From Deltaproteobacteria bacterium (GTDB lineage: Bacteria > Myxococcota > B64-G9), in assembly GCA_019307065.1 (NCBI GenBank), contig JAFDKH010000006.1:42881-106880 (forward strand): a stretch of DNA of 64,000 nt. Direction: 5' to 3'. The notes below the pieces were generated by a model that was not told where the DNA came from, ran no database searches, and saw only the letters and a list, made by a program, of their open reading frames with translations. A program made the translations under genes and the position numbers. Positions 25,663 to 33,333 of this stretch are shown piece by piece. Every line of letters starts with the position of its first letter. The stretch's first letter is position 1.

Positions 25663-25700
25663 AAAAAAAAAGCGCGGGACCTGTTTGTCAGATCCCGCGC
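25663..25700 (-). terminator. rho-independent terminator after the 25724-26683 gene
   Basis: On the minus strand an 8-bp perfect stem GCGCGGGA/TCCCGCGC (25672-25679 with 25693-25700) is followed by a run of nine T. It directly follows the stop of the gene ending at 25724 and separates it from the FadL-type gene. Confidence 0.88.
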
Positions 25701-25723
25701 CGAATTGCTAGTTAGGCAGCAGA

Positions 25724-26683
25724 TCAACCGGCTGGAGGAATCATCTGGAAGAAGACGAACCCGCCCTTGGGGGCCGCCTGCTGGGAGCTGAAGGTCATGC
25801 CGGTTTTCTCGGCATTGATGACCGTGATACCGCCAAAATTCAAAGCTGGCAGAATGAACATGCCGTTGGCCGAGGTCTCCGTGCCGGTGGTTAGATCCGT
25901 GAATGTGGCGTTCGGGTAGTATACGCTGGTTGGTTCGTTCCAATTGCCGGACTGATCCTGGATTTTGATGACCGCTCCAGCGACCTTGTCGCTGTTTGCA
26001 TCGACGACCATGCCCATGACGAAGCCGTCGGCATCGGGGTCGATATCGGACAGCTGGCCGATTGCTGCTACCATCGCCGCCGGGACTGCCATGGCTGCCG
26101 CGCCCGAGGTACAGACTTTTTCTGAGTTTTCCAACCAGCCGACTACGCCGGTGCCGGTCGGGTAGAGCGTCCCGTCAACACCATCCCAGGCAGGATCATC
26201 GGTGATAACCACGGCGCCTAAGGCGATCGAAGTCACGTCGAAGCATGCTAGAGCAAAAGCGCCGCCGGCACCTGTGGTGGTGGCCGAGTACAAAGTCGGG
26301 TCCGAAGAGGTCAGGGCTTCCATGGGTGAAATGGCGGCAACGCCGACGCCTTCAGCGCCTGCGCCGGTCGATATATCAACGACCATGCCGGTGATGTCGA
26401 CGAAATACTTACCGGCTTCGGTGTCAACGCAGCAGTCGGTGCACGCGCCGCCCAGGCATTTTTCGCCGGTCGGACAGGGAACCGCGTCGCAGCACTCGAC
26501 TCCACCTTCGCAAACGACAACACAGGTGCCGCTTTGGCATTCTTGACCAGTCGGGCAGGGAACCTCGGTACAGCACTCGGCCCCGCCTTCGCATGTTGCT
26601 TCGCTGCTTCCGCAGTTAATGAAAGCCAGCCCTAAAGAAAGAGCTACCAGAAGAGACAATCCCACAGTCAGAGTTTTCTTCAT
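25724..26683 (-). CDS. lipoprotein with two Cys-rich knots and carboxypeptidase-regulatory-like (Ig-like) domains
   Basis: The ATG has an AAAGGAG site. The signal peptide ends at FINC. Two similar Cys units follow (CEGGAECCTEVPCPTGQEC and a near copy), then a beta-rich region with VDITGMVVDISTGAGAEGVGV and GMVVDANSDKVAGAVIKIQD, each resembling the start of a carboxypeptidase regulatory-like fold. No enzyme motif is visible. It is probably a secreted scaffold or surface protein; function unknown. Confidence 0.75.
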   Translation of the reverse strand: MKKTLTVGLSLLVALSLGLAFINCGSSEATCEGGAECCTEVPCPTGQECQSGTCVVVCEGGVECCDAVPCPTGEKCLGGACTDCCVDTEAGKYFVDITGMVVDISTGAGAEGVGVAAISPMEALTSSDPTLYSATTTGAGGAFALACFDVTSIALGAVVITDDPAWDGVDGTLYPTGTGVVGWLENSEKVCTSGAAAMAVPAAMVAAIGQLSDIDPDADGFVMGMVVDANSDKVAGAVIKIQDQSGNWNEPTSVYYPNATFTDLTTGTETSANGMFILPALNFGGITVINAEKTGMTFSSQQAAPKGGFVFFQMIPPAG

Positions 26684-26727
26684 TATTAATCTCCTTTAGA
26701 CATGTTTTTCTTGTGAATAGTTGGCCA

Positions 26728-26756
26728 ACTCTAGGTCAAAGGATTGTGCCTGTCAA
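26728..26756 (-). promoter_or_regulatory. candidate sigma70 promoter for the 25724-26683 gene
   Basis: On the minus strand TTGACA (26751-26756), a 17-base spacer and TAGAGT (26728-26733) lie 45 bases before the gene start. The -35 is consensus; the -10 matches at four of six positions. Confidence 0.5.
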
Positions 26757-26858
26757 GGTTTGCAACGCGGTGTTTTTTAGGCAGACTTGAAAGAACTTCG
26801 GCGATCTGTAAAGCTATCTGAAGTCTCATAAAAAAGACTATTTGGCAGGAGGTGCCTT

Positions 26859-27278
26859 GTGATCAGAATAGTACCTGCAATCTGGATTTTGTTGTTACTA
26901 GTGCTTAGCGGATGTCCCAAGAGAGAACAGCCACCCGAATCTGCCTATGATCCCAAACTGCTCGAAGCCGCCCGAGCGGCAGCCAAAGACCGTGAGCTAG
27001 ACGAGCAGGACGTAAGCCAGGAGGTTGAGCAACCTGAGGGTCCGGTGGAATGCACGCGCCAGGACGGGGGATGTAAAGCCGGTTACATCTGTTGGGATTC
27101 TCACTTCTGCAAACAGGGTTTCGACGACCAGTGCAGCCAATCCGGCGACAAGCGTTGTCACAAAGAATGTAACGAAAACAAACATTGCCCCAAAGAAATG
27201 CCCTATTGTGTAGAAAAACCAATTTTTTCAGGATCCGAGCGAGGCAAGACGGAGAAGTTTTGTGTCGAAAAAAAATAG
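26859..27278 (+). CDS. small cysteine-rich lipoprotein
   Basis: GTG start behind a GGAGG site. The signal peptide ends in an ideal lipobox (LSGC), then a charged linker (~20-60) and a C-terminal domain with ten Cys in C-x(5-6)-C spacing (CTRQDGGCKAGYICWDSHFC and on), like the short modules in the other surface lipoproteins here. Function unknown. Its last 17 bases overlap the start of the G1P dehydrogenase gene, implying translational coupling. Confidence 0.75.
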   Translation: MIRIVPAIWILLLLVLSGCPKREQPPESAYDPKLLEAARAAAKDRELDEQDVSQEVEQPEGPVECTRQDGGCKAGYICWDSHFCKQGFDDQCSQSGDKRCHKECNENKHCPKEMPYCVEKPIFSGSERGKTEKFCVEKK

Positions 27279-28695
27279 CGAATCTAATAATAAAAAACAG
27301 CCCGGCCCCGCCCGAAACATCGCCAAGATACCCCAAGAGCTGAAAGATCTTTTTGGTTTTTCAGCAGCCTGTAGCTGTGGAAAGGTCCATAGTGTCGAAC
27401 TCAAAGGCGCCTCGATTCGTCCGGGTGCCATCGATGAGCTTGTCGACTGGGCTCGTCAGCTGGGTTTGGGCCGAACAGTCTGCATCGTCGTCGATCGGAA
27501 AACCCGCCAACTGGCCGGAGAGCGCGTAAAGAAACTCCTGGATAAAGATGGCTTCAAAACCAGTCTGTGCGTTGTCCCGGACGGCAAAGGCAACCGTCCC
27601 CACGCCGACCAGGCCGGCCTTGCGTATGTCGAGGCTGCTCTTGGGGGCGTGGATTTCGCGGTCGCAGTCGGTTCCGGTACGCTCAACGATCTGACCAAGC
27701 TGGCATCTTTCAGAAAAAATATTCCCTACCTGGTTGTAGCTACGGCGCCTTCAATGAACGGCTACACTTCGGCTATTGCGGCCGTGATGCTTCAGGGTGT
27801 CAAACGCACCCTGGACTGTCATCAGCCCCTGGCCGTGATCGCCGACCTGGACATCATCACCCGGGCTCCGGCCGAATTGATTGCCGCCGGGCTTGGCGAC
27901 CTGGAGTCGAAGCCCACCGCGACCGCCGACTATCGACTGAGTGGGGCAATCCGCAACGATTATTATTGTGCGGCGCCCGAGCAGGTTGTCTTACAGGCCG
28001 AAGCAAAAGTAGCCGAGGCGGCCGCTGATATCGGCATGCGCGATCCACCGGCTATAGCCTTGCTGACCGAAGCATTGTTGCTTTCGGGTATTTCGATGAA
28101 GCTGGCCGGAGTCTCGTCTCCGGCTTCGGGCGGCGAGCATCTTATCAGTCACTTTTGGGACATGAGCGCCGCGGACGAGGGTCGCGTGGAGGGCTGGCAT
28201 GGTGCTCAGGTGGGGGTCGCTACGATTGTAACAGCCACCCTCTACGAGCAACTGGGTAAGCTAAATCCTGCCAGTATCAATATCGATCAACTTGTTGCTA
28301 AAAGTCCCGGGCTGGATGAAATCGAAGCTCGGATAAAAAGCCGGCATGCTACGCGGGCCGAAGAAGTTTTCAAAGAATACAAAAAGAAGCATTTAGAACC
28401 TAAGCAGCTCAGACGCGAGCTCGGAACGATAGTAGATGGCTGGGATGATTTGTGGGCCGAAATCGGGCAATCATTGCGCCCGGGAGCCAAGGTTCGCTCG
28501 ATTTTAGCAGCCGCCCGGGCGCCAGTTAGCGTTAGTCAACTGGGACTTAGTCCGGGGCACTTGCGGCGAGCCTTTGTGGCTGCCCGCGAGATCCGCGGCA
28601 GGTATACTGTTTTAGATCTTGCCGCAGACCTTCAGATTTTGGACACCGCCGGGGAGGCAGTTTTACAGGCCTCGGGCTGCCTGGCGGAAGGATAA
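27262..28695 (+). CDS. egsA: sn-glycerol-1-phosphate dehydrogenase (EgsA/AraM family)
   Basis: GTG start with GGAG upstream. 477 residues, longer than archaeal EgsA (~350) because of an N-terminal extension with a CSCG motif and a C-terminal helical extension. NAD(P)-binding GSGTLND (~137-143), substrate segment ATAPSMNGYTS (~161-171) and the predicted metal ligands Asp213 (LGDLESK), His293 (GEHLISHFWD) and His313 (WHGAQVG) are present, so it should be active. The enzyme reduces dihydroxyacetone phosphate to sn-glycerol-1-phosphate, the backbone of archaeal lipids; bacterial AraM enzymes make the same product for other lipids or polymers. A phosphatidylserine synthase gene lies 1.8 kb away. 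The symbol reflects family, not proven physiology. Confidence 0.85.
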   Translation: MSKKNSESNNKKQPGPARNIAKIPQELKDLFGFSAACSCGKVHSVELKGASIRPGAIDELVDWARQLGLGRTVCIVVDRKTRQLAGERVKKLLDKDGFKTSLCVVPDGKGNRPHADQAGLAYVEAALGGVDFAVAVGSGTLNDLTKLASFRKNIPYLVVATAPSMNGYTSAIAAVMLQGVKRTLDCHQPLAVIADLDIITRAPAELIAAGLGDLESKPTATADYRLSGAIRNDYYCAAPEQVVLQAEAKVAEAAADIGMRDPPAIALLTEALLLSGISMKLAGVSSPASGGEHLISHFWDMSAADEGRVEGWHGAQVGVATIVTATLYEQLGKLNPASINIDQLVAKSPGLDEIEARIKSRHATRAEEVFKEYKKKHLEPKQLRRELGTIVDGWDDLWAEIGQSLRPGAKVRSILAAARAPVSVSQLGLSPGHLRRAFVAAREIRGRYTVLDLAADLQILDTAGEAVLQASGCLAEG

Positions 28696-28801
28696 AATTT
28701 TGTTTGCATTGCCAACTACAGAGTGTTAGCTTGCCGTTCTCAATGAATAGTTGTCTAAGGCCATTAGGCCCGGCACACAGGGCCACAGAAAGGGGATTCG
28801 C

Positions 28802-28984
28802 ATGCCTAAGAAAGAAATCCTGGTAGTAGTCAGCAAGATTAAAGAGTACATCAAATCAAAGAAGATGATGACCTCCGGTGATCTGGCCGCAGGATTGAGC
28901 ACCGAGGTATATGACCTGATCGACAAAGCCATCAAACGCTGCAAGGCTAACAAGCGCTCTACCGTTCGATCTGACGATCTCTAA
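28802..28984 (+). CDS. 60-residue histone-fold protein (bacterial histone-like)
   Basis: ATG 28802 follows AGGGG; a TTG-type start at 28751 lacks a site. The product is exactly one minimal histone fold: a short helix (~5-18, ILVVVSKIKEYIK), loop with TSGD, the long central helix (~30-49, STEVYDLIDKAIKRCKAN) and C-terminal RSTVRSDDL. Arg52-x-Thr-Val and Asp59, seven positions later, match the R-D clamp and loop-2 signature (R-K-T-I-x-x-x-D) of archaeal histones. It is rich in Lys and lacks tails. Small histones of this size are known in Bdellovibrio. A chromatin or DNA-binding role is inferred. It stands between egsA and the DedA gene. Confidence 0.75.
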   Translation: MPKKEILVVVSKIKEYIKSKKMMTSGDLAAGLSTEVYDLIDKAIKRCKANKRSTVRSDDL

Positions 28985-29020
28985 GCTCGAAGGTTAGGCT
29001 TCCCACCTCCGGCACTTGGC

Positions 29021-29704
29021 ATGGAAGAGCCGGGACTGATCCAGTCAATACTGGATTACATTGTTCAGCACGCAGACGGGCTGGGCGCAGTTGTCCTATT
29101 CTGCTCATCTCTGATCGAGTACGTCTTTCCTCCCTTTCCGGGAGACGTGATAACCTTGTTCGGCGCCTGGCTGGTGGTAAAGGGTGTCTGGAGCTTTCCG
29201 TTTGCCCTGATACTTGCGACCAGCGGCTCCCTGCTTGGGGCAGCTTTGGATTACGCTATCGGTGTTTGGCTCAGCCGCCGGCTGGACCGCTTGCCGGCCG
29301 AGAAAGATGTCAAGCGCTGGACGCCCTTAACCAAGGAAAAATACGGGCTACTGCTGGCCAAGTTCCGGCGCCACGGAGCGATCTACATTCTAATCAATCG
29401 ATTTTTACCGGGCATTCGGGCCTTTTTCTTCATAGTGGCCGGGGCCTCGCGAATGAGCTTGTGGAAAGTTCTGGTCTATGCCGCTATTTCTGCAGTAGTC
29501 TGGAATACGCTTCTGTTGGGGGCCGGCTATTCGGTCGGAGCGAACTGGGATGATTTACGCTCGCTGTTCGCCTCTTACACTACAGTCGTCTGGTGCCTGT
29601 TAGGAGTTGCTCTGGTCGGCGGGATTGGTTTTTGGCTGGTGCGCAAGCGCGGTCGGGCTGTTTTTGCGGCCCAAGCAAAGAGCGAAAGTGAAAAAGAAAA
29701 ATAG
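29021..29704 (+). CDS. DedA-family (SNARE-associated/VTT) membrane protein
   Basis: The ATG at 29021 gives 227 residues with four to five hydrophobic segments. Family motifs are present: EYVFPPFPGDVI near residue 35 and NRFLPGIRAFFFIVAGASRM near 125, containing the conserved acidic and Arg residues. DedA proteins are inner-membrane transporters that flip polyprenyl phosphates or phospholipids and support envelope integrity. A lipid role suits the neighbouring G1P dehydrogenase and PssA. There is no clear ribosome site. The last 17 bases overlap the downstream kinase gene. Confidence 0.88.
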   Translation: MEEPGLIQSILDYIVQHADGLGAVVLFCSSLIEYVFPPFPGDVITLFGAWLVVKGVWSFPFALILATSGSLLGAALDYAIGVWLSRRLDRLPAEKDVKRWTPLTKEKYGLLLAKFRRHGAIYILINRFLPGIRAFFFIVAGASRMSLWKVLVYAAISAVVWNTLLLGAGYSVGANWDDLRSLFASYTTVVWCLLGVALVGGIGFWLVRKRGRAVFAAQAKSESEKEK

Positions 29705-30461
29705 CACAGCGCCGGATGAAGCGACTGACACAATTGCTTCCAACGCTTACGACCAGGCCGAATTCGTCGCCAATATCGGACACGACCTCAAGACCTATCT
29801 CAATCCGATCATCGGTTTCACCAGCGTGTTGCTGCTTGACAAGGCGGGCCTGGATTCAGATCAAGTTCATCAATTGGATCTGATTTACAGCTCGGCCCGG
29901 CAGCTGCTCAAACGGATCGATGCCATGGTGGAATTCCAACGGCTGAGCACCGGCGCGCCGGCCGGCTTAGTCGATTGGGTTTCTACCCGGGAAGTGTTTC
30001 TGGAGGTCAATCAGATATTCCAGGATTCAGCCGCCCAACGTGGAATATCTCTGGTTGACAGCCTGGAAACAGCGCCGGCCAGGCTGCGTACCAACCGGAT
30101 GATGCTGAATAGGGTGCTCAATGAACTTGTAGCGAATGCTTTGAAATTCACCGAGACCGGAACCGTGACGCTCACGGCAAAACGGGGCGAGCCTCCCGAG
30201 CCGCAAAAAGTAAGGTTGAGGTTTTGTGTTGTTGATACCGGTTCGGGGATAGGTCCGAAGCCGTTGGCGATTCTTCAGGCCAGTCTCGAAGCAGCCCCTG
30301 ATCTGGCAAGTCAGAGCTTCGCCGGTCTGGGACTGGGGCTGGCCCTGGCTCGCGAAGCAGCCAGGCGGCTCGGCGGATGGCTGGAAGTAAAAAGCACTCC
30401 TAATCAAGGCAGTACTTTTTCGCTGATTGTCGATTTTTTTGAGGATGATCTGGAAGAATGA
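29688..30461 (+). CDS. soluble sensor histidine kinase
   Basis: GTG 29688 overlaps the DedA stop by 17 bp; a TTG at 29607 would lie deep inside DedA. After ~25 residues comes the HisKA H-box (FVANIGHDLKTYLNPIIGF), then HATPase motifs: N-box NELVANALKFT, G1 VVDTGSGIG and G2 FAGLGLGLALA. It has no transmembrane helix and no PAS/GAF/HAMP domain in 257 residues, so the signal must come from a partner protein, perhaps the coupled DedA protein. No response regulator gene is visible in the window. Its stop lies six bases from the convergent pssA stop. Confidence 0.85.
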   Translation: MKKKNSTAPDEATDTIASNAYDQAEFVANIGHDLKTYLNPIIGFTSVLLLDKAGLDSDQVHQLDLIYSSARQLLKRIDAMVEFQRLSTGAPAGLVDWVSTREVFLEVNQIFQDSAAQRGISLVDSLETAPARLRTNRMMLNRVLNELVANALKFTETGTVTLTAKRGEPPEPQKVRLRFCVVDTGSGIGPKPLAILQASLEAAPDLASQSFAGLGLGLALAREAARRLGGWLEVKSTPNQGSTFSLIVDFFEDDLEE

Positions 30462-30467
30462 AGCCGG

Positions 30468-31247
30468 CTAGACTGTCTCTTCTTCTTCTTCTTCTTCGTC
30501 TTCACGATTTGAGCCGGGCAGACGGCGGCGTACGAAGCGCACCAGCTCTTCAGCCGGGCCGAGAGCCAGCATGCCGGCCACCACAATCATGAACATTACA
30601 GCAAAGCCTGTTTTCAAGGCGGCAACCAGGACGAGAATCGCCAGTCCGATCACCACGAAGGCTGTTTGCTTTGACTTGGCCGCTTTGAATGTCCGGTAGT
30701 GAACGTTGCTGACCATCAGGAACGAAAGTAGAAGCACAACCACAATCATCAAGGGCTGATAGTCAAGGATCACCCCGCCCGAGCGATAGTGAACCAGGAC
30801 GAGCGATACCAGACTGGCGGCTGCCAGCGGAATTGGCGCTCCTAAAAAGTGCTTTGAGGGGCCATTGGATTGGGCCGCTAAAACATTGAAGCGCGCTAAG
30901 CGAATTACGCCGCAAGTGGCGTAGACGAAAGCCACCAACATGCCCCAAATGCCGAATTGGAACAGGGCCCATTTGTATATCAGAATGGCCGGGGCTACCC
31001 CGAATGAGATTGCATCAGCCAGCGAGTCTAGCTGAATCCCGAAATCGCTTTGAGTTTTTGTCATCCGGGCGACTCGCCCGTCGGCGGAATCAAAAATCGC
31101 CGCAAAGATTATAGCCACGGCCGCTTTGTAGAAACGGTCGGTTGCGCTCCCTTCGGTTGCCATGAGAATCGCGTATATTCCGCAGAAGATACTCGAGACA
31201 GTAAAGAGATTGGGCAAGATGAACAACATTGCTCGGCGCTTGGTCAA
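30468..31247 (-). CDS. pssA: CDP-diacylglycerol-serine O-phosphatidyltransferase
   Basis: A TTG start at 31247 lies behind GGAGGA; the first ATG, six codons on, is too far from it. The CDP-alcohol phosphotransferase signature D-G-x2-A-R-x8-G-x3-D-x3-D is complete (ADGRVARMTKTQSDFGIQLD then SLAD). About six hydrophobic helices follow. It makes phosphatidylserine from CDP-diacylglycerol and serine in the inner membrane, the first step to phosphatidylethanolamine. The C-terminus is a run of Glu (EDEEEEEEETV). No phosphatidylserine decarboxylase gene adjoins it here. Confidence 0.88.
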   Translation of the reverse strand: MTKRRAMLFILPNLFTVSSIFCGIYAILMATEGSATDRFYKAAVAIIFAAIFDSADGRVARMTKTQSDFGIQLDSLADAISFGVAPAILIYKWALFQFGIWGMLVAFVYATCGVIRLARFNVLAAQSNGPSKHFLGAPIPLAAASLVSLVLVHYRSGGVILDYQPLMIVVVLLLSFLMVSNVHYRTFKAAKSKQTAFVVIGLAILVLVAALKTGFAVMFMIVVAGMLALGPAEELVRFVRRRLPGSNREDEEEEEEETV

Positions 31248-31576
31248 ATTTCCTCCAACTCAAGGAACTAGCAACCTTCATGCCAATTAATGGCCGGATC
31301 GCGTTCAAAAAAAACACTTCAACTTCAACGCGTTGCGTCACAGGGGTTATGGATTGTTGTTAAAAGTGCGTAATTTGATTCACGGTTTCGTCACTATCCG
31401 CGAAATATTTTCCCTGATAGCTGGCGATTATCGCACAAAACACAATAAAAAGTCAAAGACAGACAGGTCATCCAAACGAATTGTCCGTAAACTATCCTGA
31501 CACGCTCATGATTGACAAAAAAGGGCCTTTTGGTTCAATGTGCTGATCGTTGAAATAAGATCGATGAGGAAAAGCC
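31248..31576. other. 329-bp AT-rich gap without a gene
   Basis: No credible reading frame. The stretch separates the divergent pssA and Cys-repeat lipoprotein genes. A TTGACA at 31512-31517 lies 65 bases before the lipoprotein ATG, but no good -10 sits at the right distance, so a promoter is only suggested. Confidence 0.4.
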
Positions 31577-33154
31577 ATGAAGCTAGCAAAATACACAAGC
31601 GTGATTCTGATTGGGTTGGCACTTGTCGTAGCAAACTGTTCTCCCAAAGAACGGGCCCTGCCGTGTTCTAAAGATAGCGAATGCGCTTCCGATCAGATCT
31701 GTCTCGAGGGTCAGTGCACTTTAGTTGCCTGCAAAAGCGATCAAGACTGTCAAGCGACTGAGGCATGCATTGATCATGAGTGTGTCAAAAACACTGGTTG
31801 TACGACCGACGGTCAGTGCCAAATCGGGCAAATTTGTAAAAGCGGTGAGTGCCTGACGGGATGCCGGGTCAATCGCGATTGCGAAGCCGGCCTGGTGTGT
31901 TTGCCCGAAGAAGGCGAGCATGGCCAATGCGTAGAGTGCAAAGATCAAAGCAACTGTGAGCCGGGCGAGAAATGTATCAACCATAGTTGCGCAGCTCTAT
32001 GCGACACCAGCCAGGATTGCAGCCAGGGTTACTGCGACACCGTCTTGCATGCTTGTGTCGAGTGCCTGGTAGACGACCACTGCCCGGCTACGTTAATCTG
32101 CGAGGAACGGGCTTGTATCGCAGGTTGTCGCCAGGATGCCGATTGCGGCCAGGGTGAAATCTGCGAAAACAAAGTCTGTCTGGAGGGCTGTCGCCTGAAC
32201 AGTGATTGCCCTTCGGGCGAGTGTGACCAGCAAACTAACAGCTGTGTCGATTGTTCTTCCAAAGATCAGTGCTCGATCGGTGAACTGTGTATAAACGGTA
32301 AATGTGTGTCCGGCTGCGAATCGAATCGCGATTGTCCGGACGAATGGTACTGTCTGCCCGATCAATCCCAGCATGGCGAATGCGTCGAGTGCCGCAATGA
32401 CGGCGAGTGCCGAGATCCGCTCGAACCAGTCTGCGTTGACGGTTCATGCCAGCCCGAATGCGTACACGATAACGACTGTCCGAACGCCGGACAGCAGTGT
32501 ATCGACAATCACTGCGTGACTCTGGGTTGCACCGAAGCCAGTTGTGATTCGGGCCTTTGGTGCGATGTCGGTGACGGCCAGTGCAAGCCCGGCTGTGATG
32601 AGCAATCAGACTGCCTGGAGCCTAAAACCTGTAACTACCAAACCCATGAATGCGGGCAGTATGATTGCTGTGGCGGCTGCCCGGCCGATCAGTACTGTGA
32701 TTCTGTCTCATGTGTTTGTGTAAGCGGTTGCCAGAGCGCCGAAGATTGTCCGGTCGGATTCACCTGTGAAGCCAGCGGCAAGTGTTGGTGTACAGCCAAT
32801 GCGTGCCCCGAATACACAACCTGTTCCGTAACTAGCGGGGATTGTCAGCGCGATATCTGTAGCAATGATCAAGACTGCCCTTCCGGCTGGATATGCAACT
32901 TGAACACTCAGGCCTGCGAATCGGGCGGCGGTATTGAAGAAGGCGGCATATGTTTCGCGGATGAAGATTGCGATATGGTGGCCGGCCTGCTGTGCGACAG
33001 TTCTCTTTTTTGCTTGTACTGTCAGATGGCTGATCCGAATTTCACACCAACATTCACATGTCGGCTGGAGTGTTCATTGATGAACCCGATCTGTCCCGCA
33101 GGATACGAATGTTTATATCGGCACCTGGGACTTAAGGGCCTATGTATGCCTTGA
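31577..33154 (+). CDS. large lipoprotein made of cysteine-rich repeats
   Basis: GAGGAAAAG precedes the ATG. The signal peptide ends at VANC. Nearly all of the remaining ~500 residues are short disulfide modules, about a dozen, of the pattern C-x2-[DN]-x-[DQ]-C-x(5-9)-C-x4-C (DSECASDQICLEGQC, NRDCPDEWYC, QDCPSGWICN). They resemble Dickkopf-like/MopE-type Cys modules common in myxobacterial surface proteins, and the same unit recurs in the M23 lipoprotein. No enzyme motif. Likely a rigid, protease-resistant outer-surface protein. Confidence 0.8.
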   Translation: MKLAKYTSVILIGLALVVANCSPKERALPCSKDSECASDQICLEGQCTLVACKSDQDCQATEACIDHECVKNTGCTTDGQCQIGQICKSGECLTGCRVNRDCEAGLVCLPEEGEHGQCVECKDQSNCEPGEKCINHSCAALCDTSQDCSQGYCDTVLHACVECLVDDHCPATLICEERACIAGCRQDADCGQGEICENKVCLEGCRLNSDCPSGECDQQTNSCVDCSSKDQCSIGELCINGKCVSGCESNRDCPDEWYCLPDQSQHGECVECRNDGECRDPLEPVCVDGSCQPECVHDNDCPNAGQQCIDNHCVTLGCTEASCDSGLWCDVGDGQCKPGCDEQSDCLEPKTCNYQTHECGQYDCCGGCPADQYCDSVSCVCVSGCQSAEDCPVGFTCEASGKCWCTANACPEYTTCSVTSGDCQRDICSNDQDCPSGWICNLNTQACESGGGIEEGGICFADEDCDMVAGLLCDSSLFCLYCQMADPNFTPTFTCRLECSLMNPICPAGYECLYRHLGLKGLCMP

Positions 33155-33218
33155 CGCTTTGCCCGTTTATAAACCGTCAAAACCGTCGAAACCGTCGTAA
33201 AACACCATAACAGCACAC

Positions 33219-33294
33219 CGTCATCCCGGCAGGCCTCTAGCCGGGATCCATATTATGAAGACTGGGTCCCGGCCTTAGACATGCCGGGATGACG
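33219..33294. repeat. 76-bp REP/MITE-like palindromic element
   Basis: Ends are perfect 13-bp inverted copies, CGTCATCCCGGCA and TGCCGGGATGACG, and the imperfect arms extend about 32 bp each (inner GCCGGGATCCA / TGGGTCCCGGC) around a 12-base loop. It lies 65 bp after the Cys-repeat lipoprotein gene and could also act as its transcription terminator or barrier. Elements with this CGTCATCCCGGC end are known as dispersed repeats in many proteobacteria. Confidence 0.75.
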
Positions 33295-33333
33295 AATTTT
33301 AATTCAGAGAGTTTTATGTTTTGTTAAAAAAAA

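Noticed and set aside
27262-28695. G1P dehydrogenase considered as glycerol dehydrogenase or 3-dehydroquinate synthase
   Set aside because: The GSGTLND, ATAPSMNGYTS and LGDLESK motifs fit the G1P/AraM group better than either.
31577-33154. Regular Cys codon spacing considered as a nucleotide repeat array
   Set aside because: Repetition is at protein level only; DNA units are too diverged.
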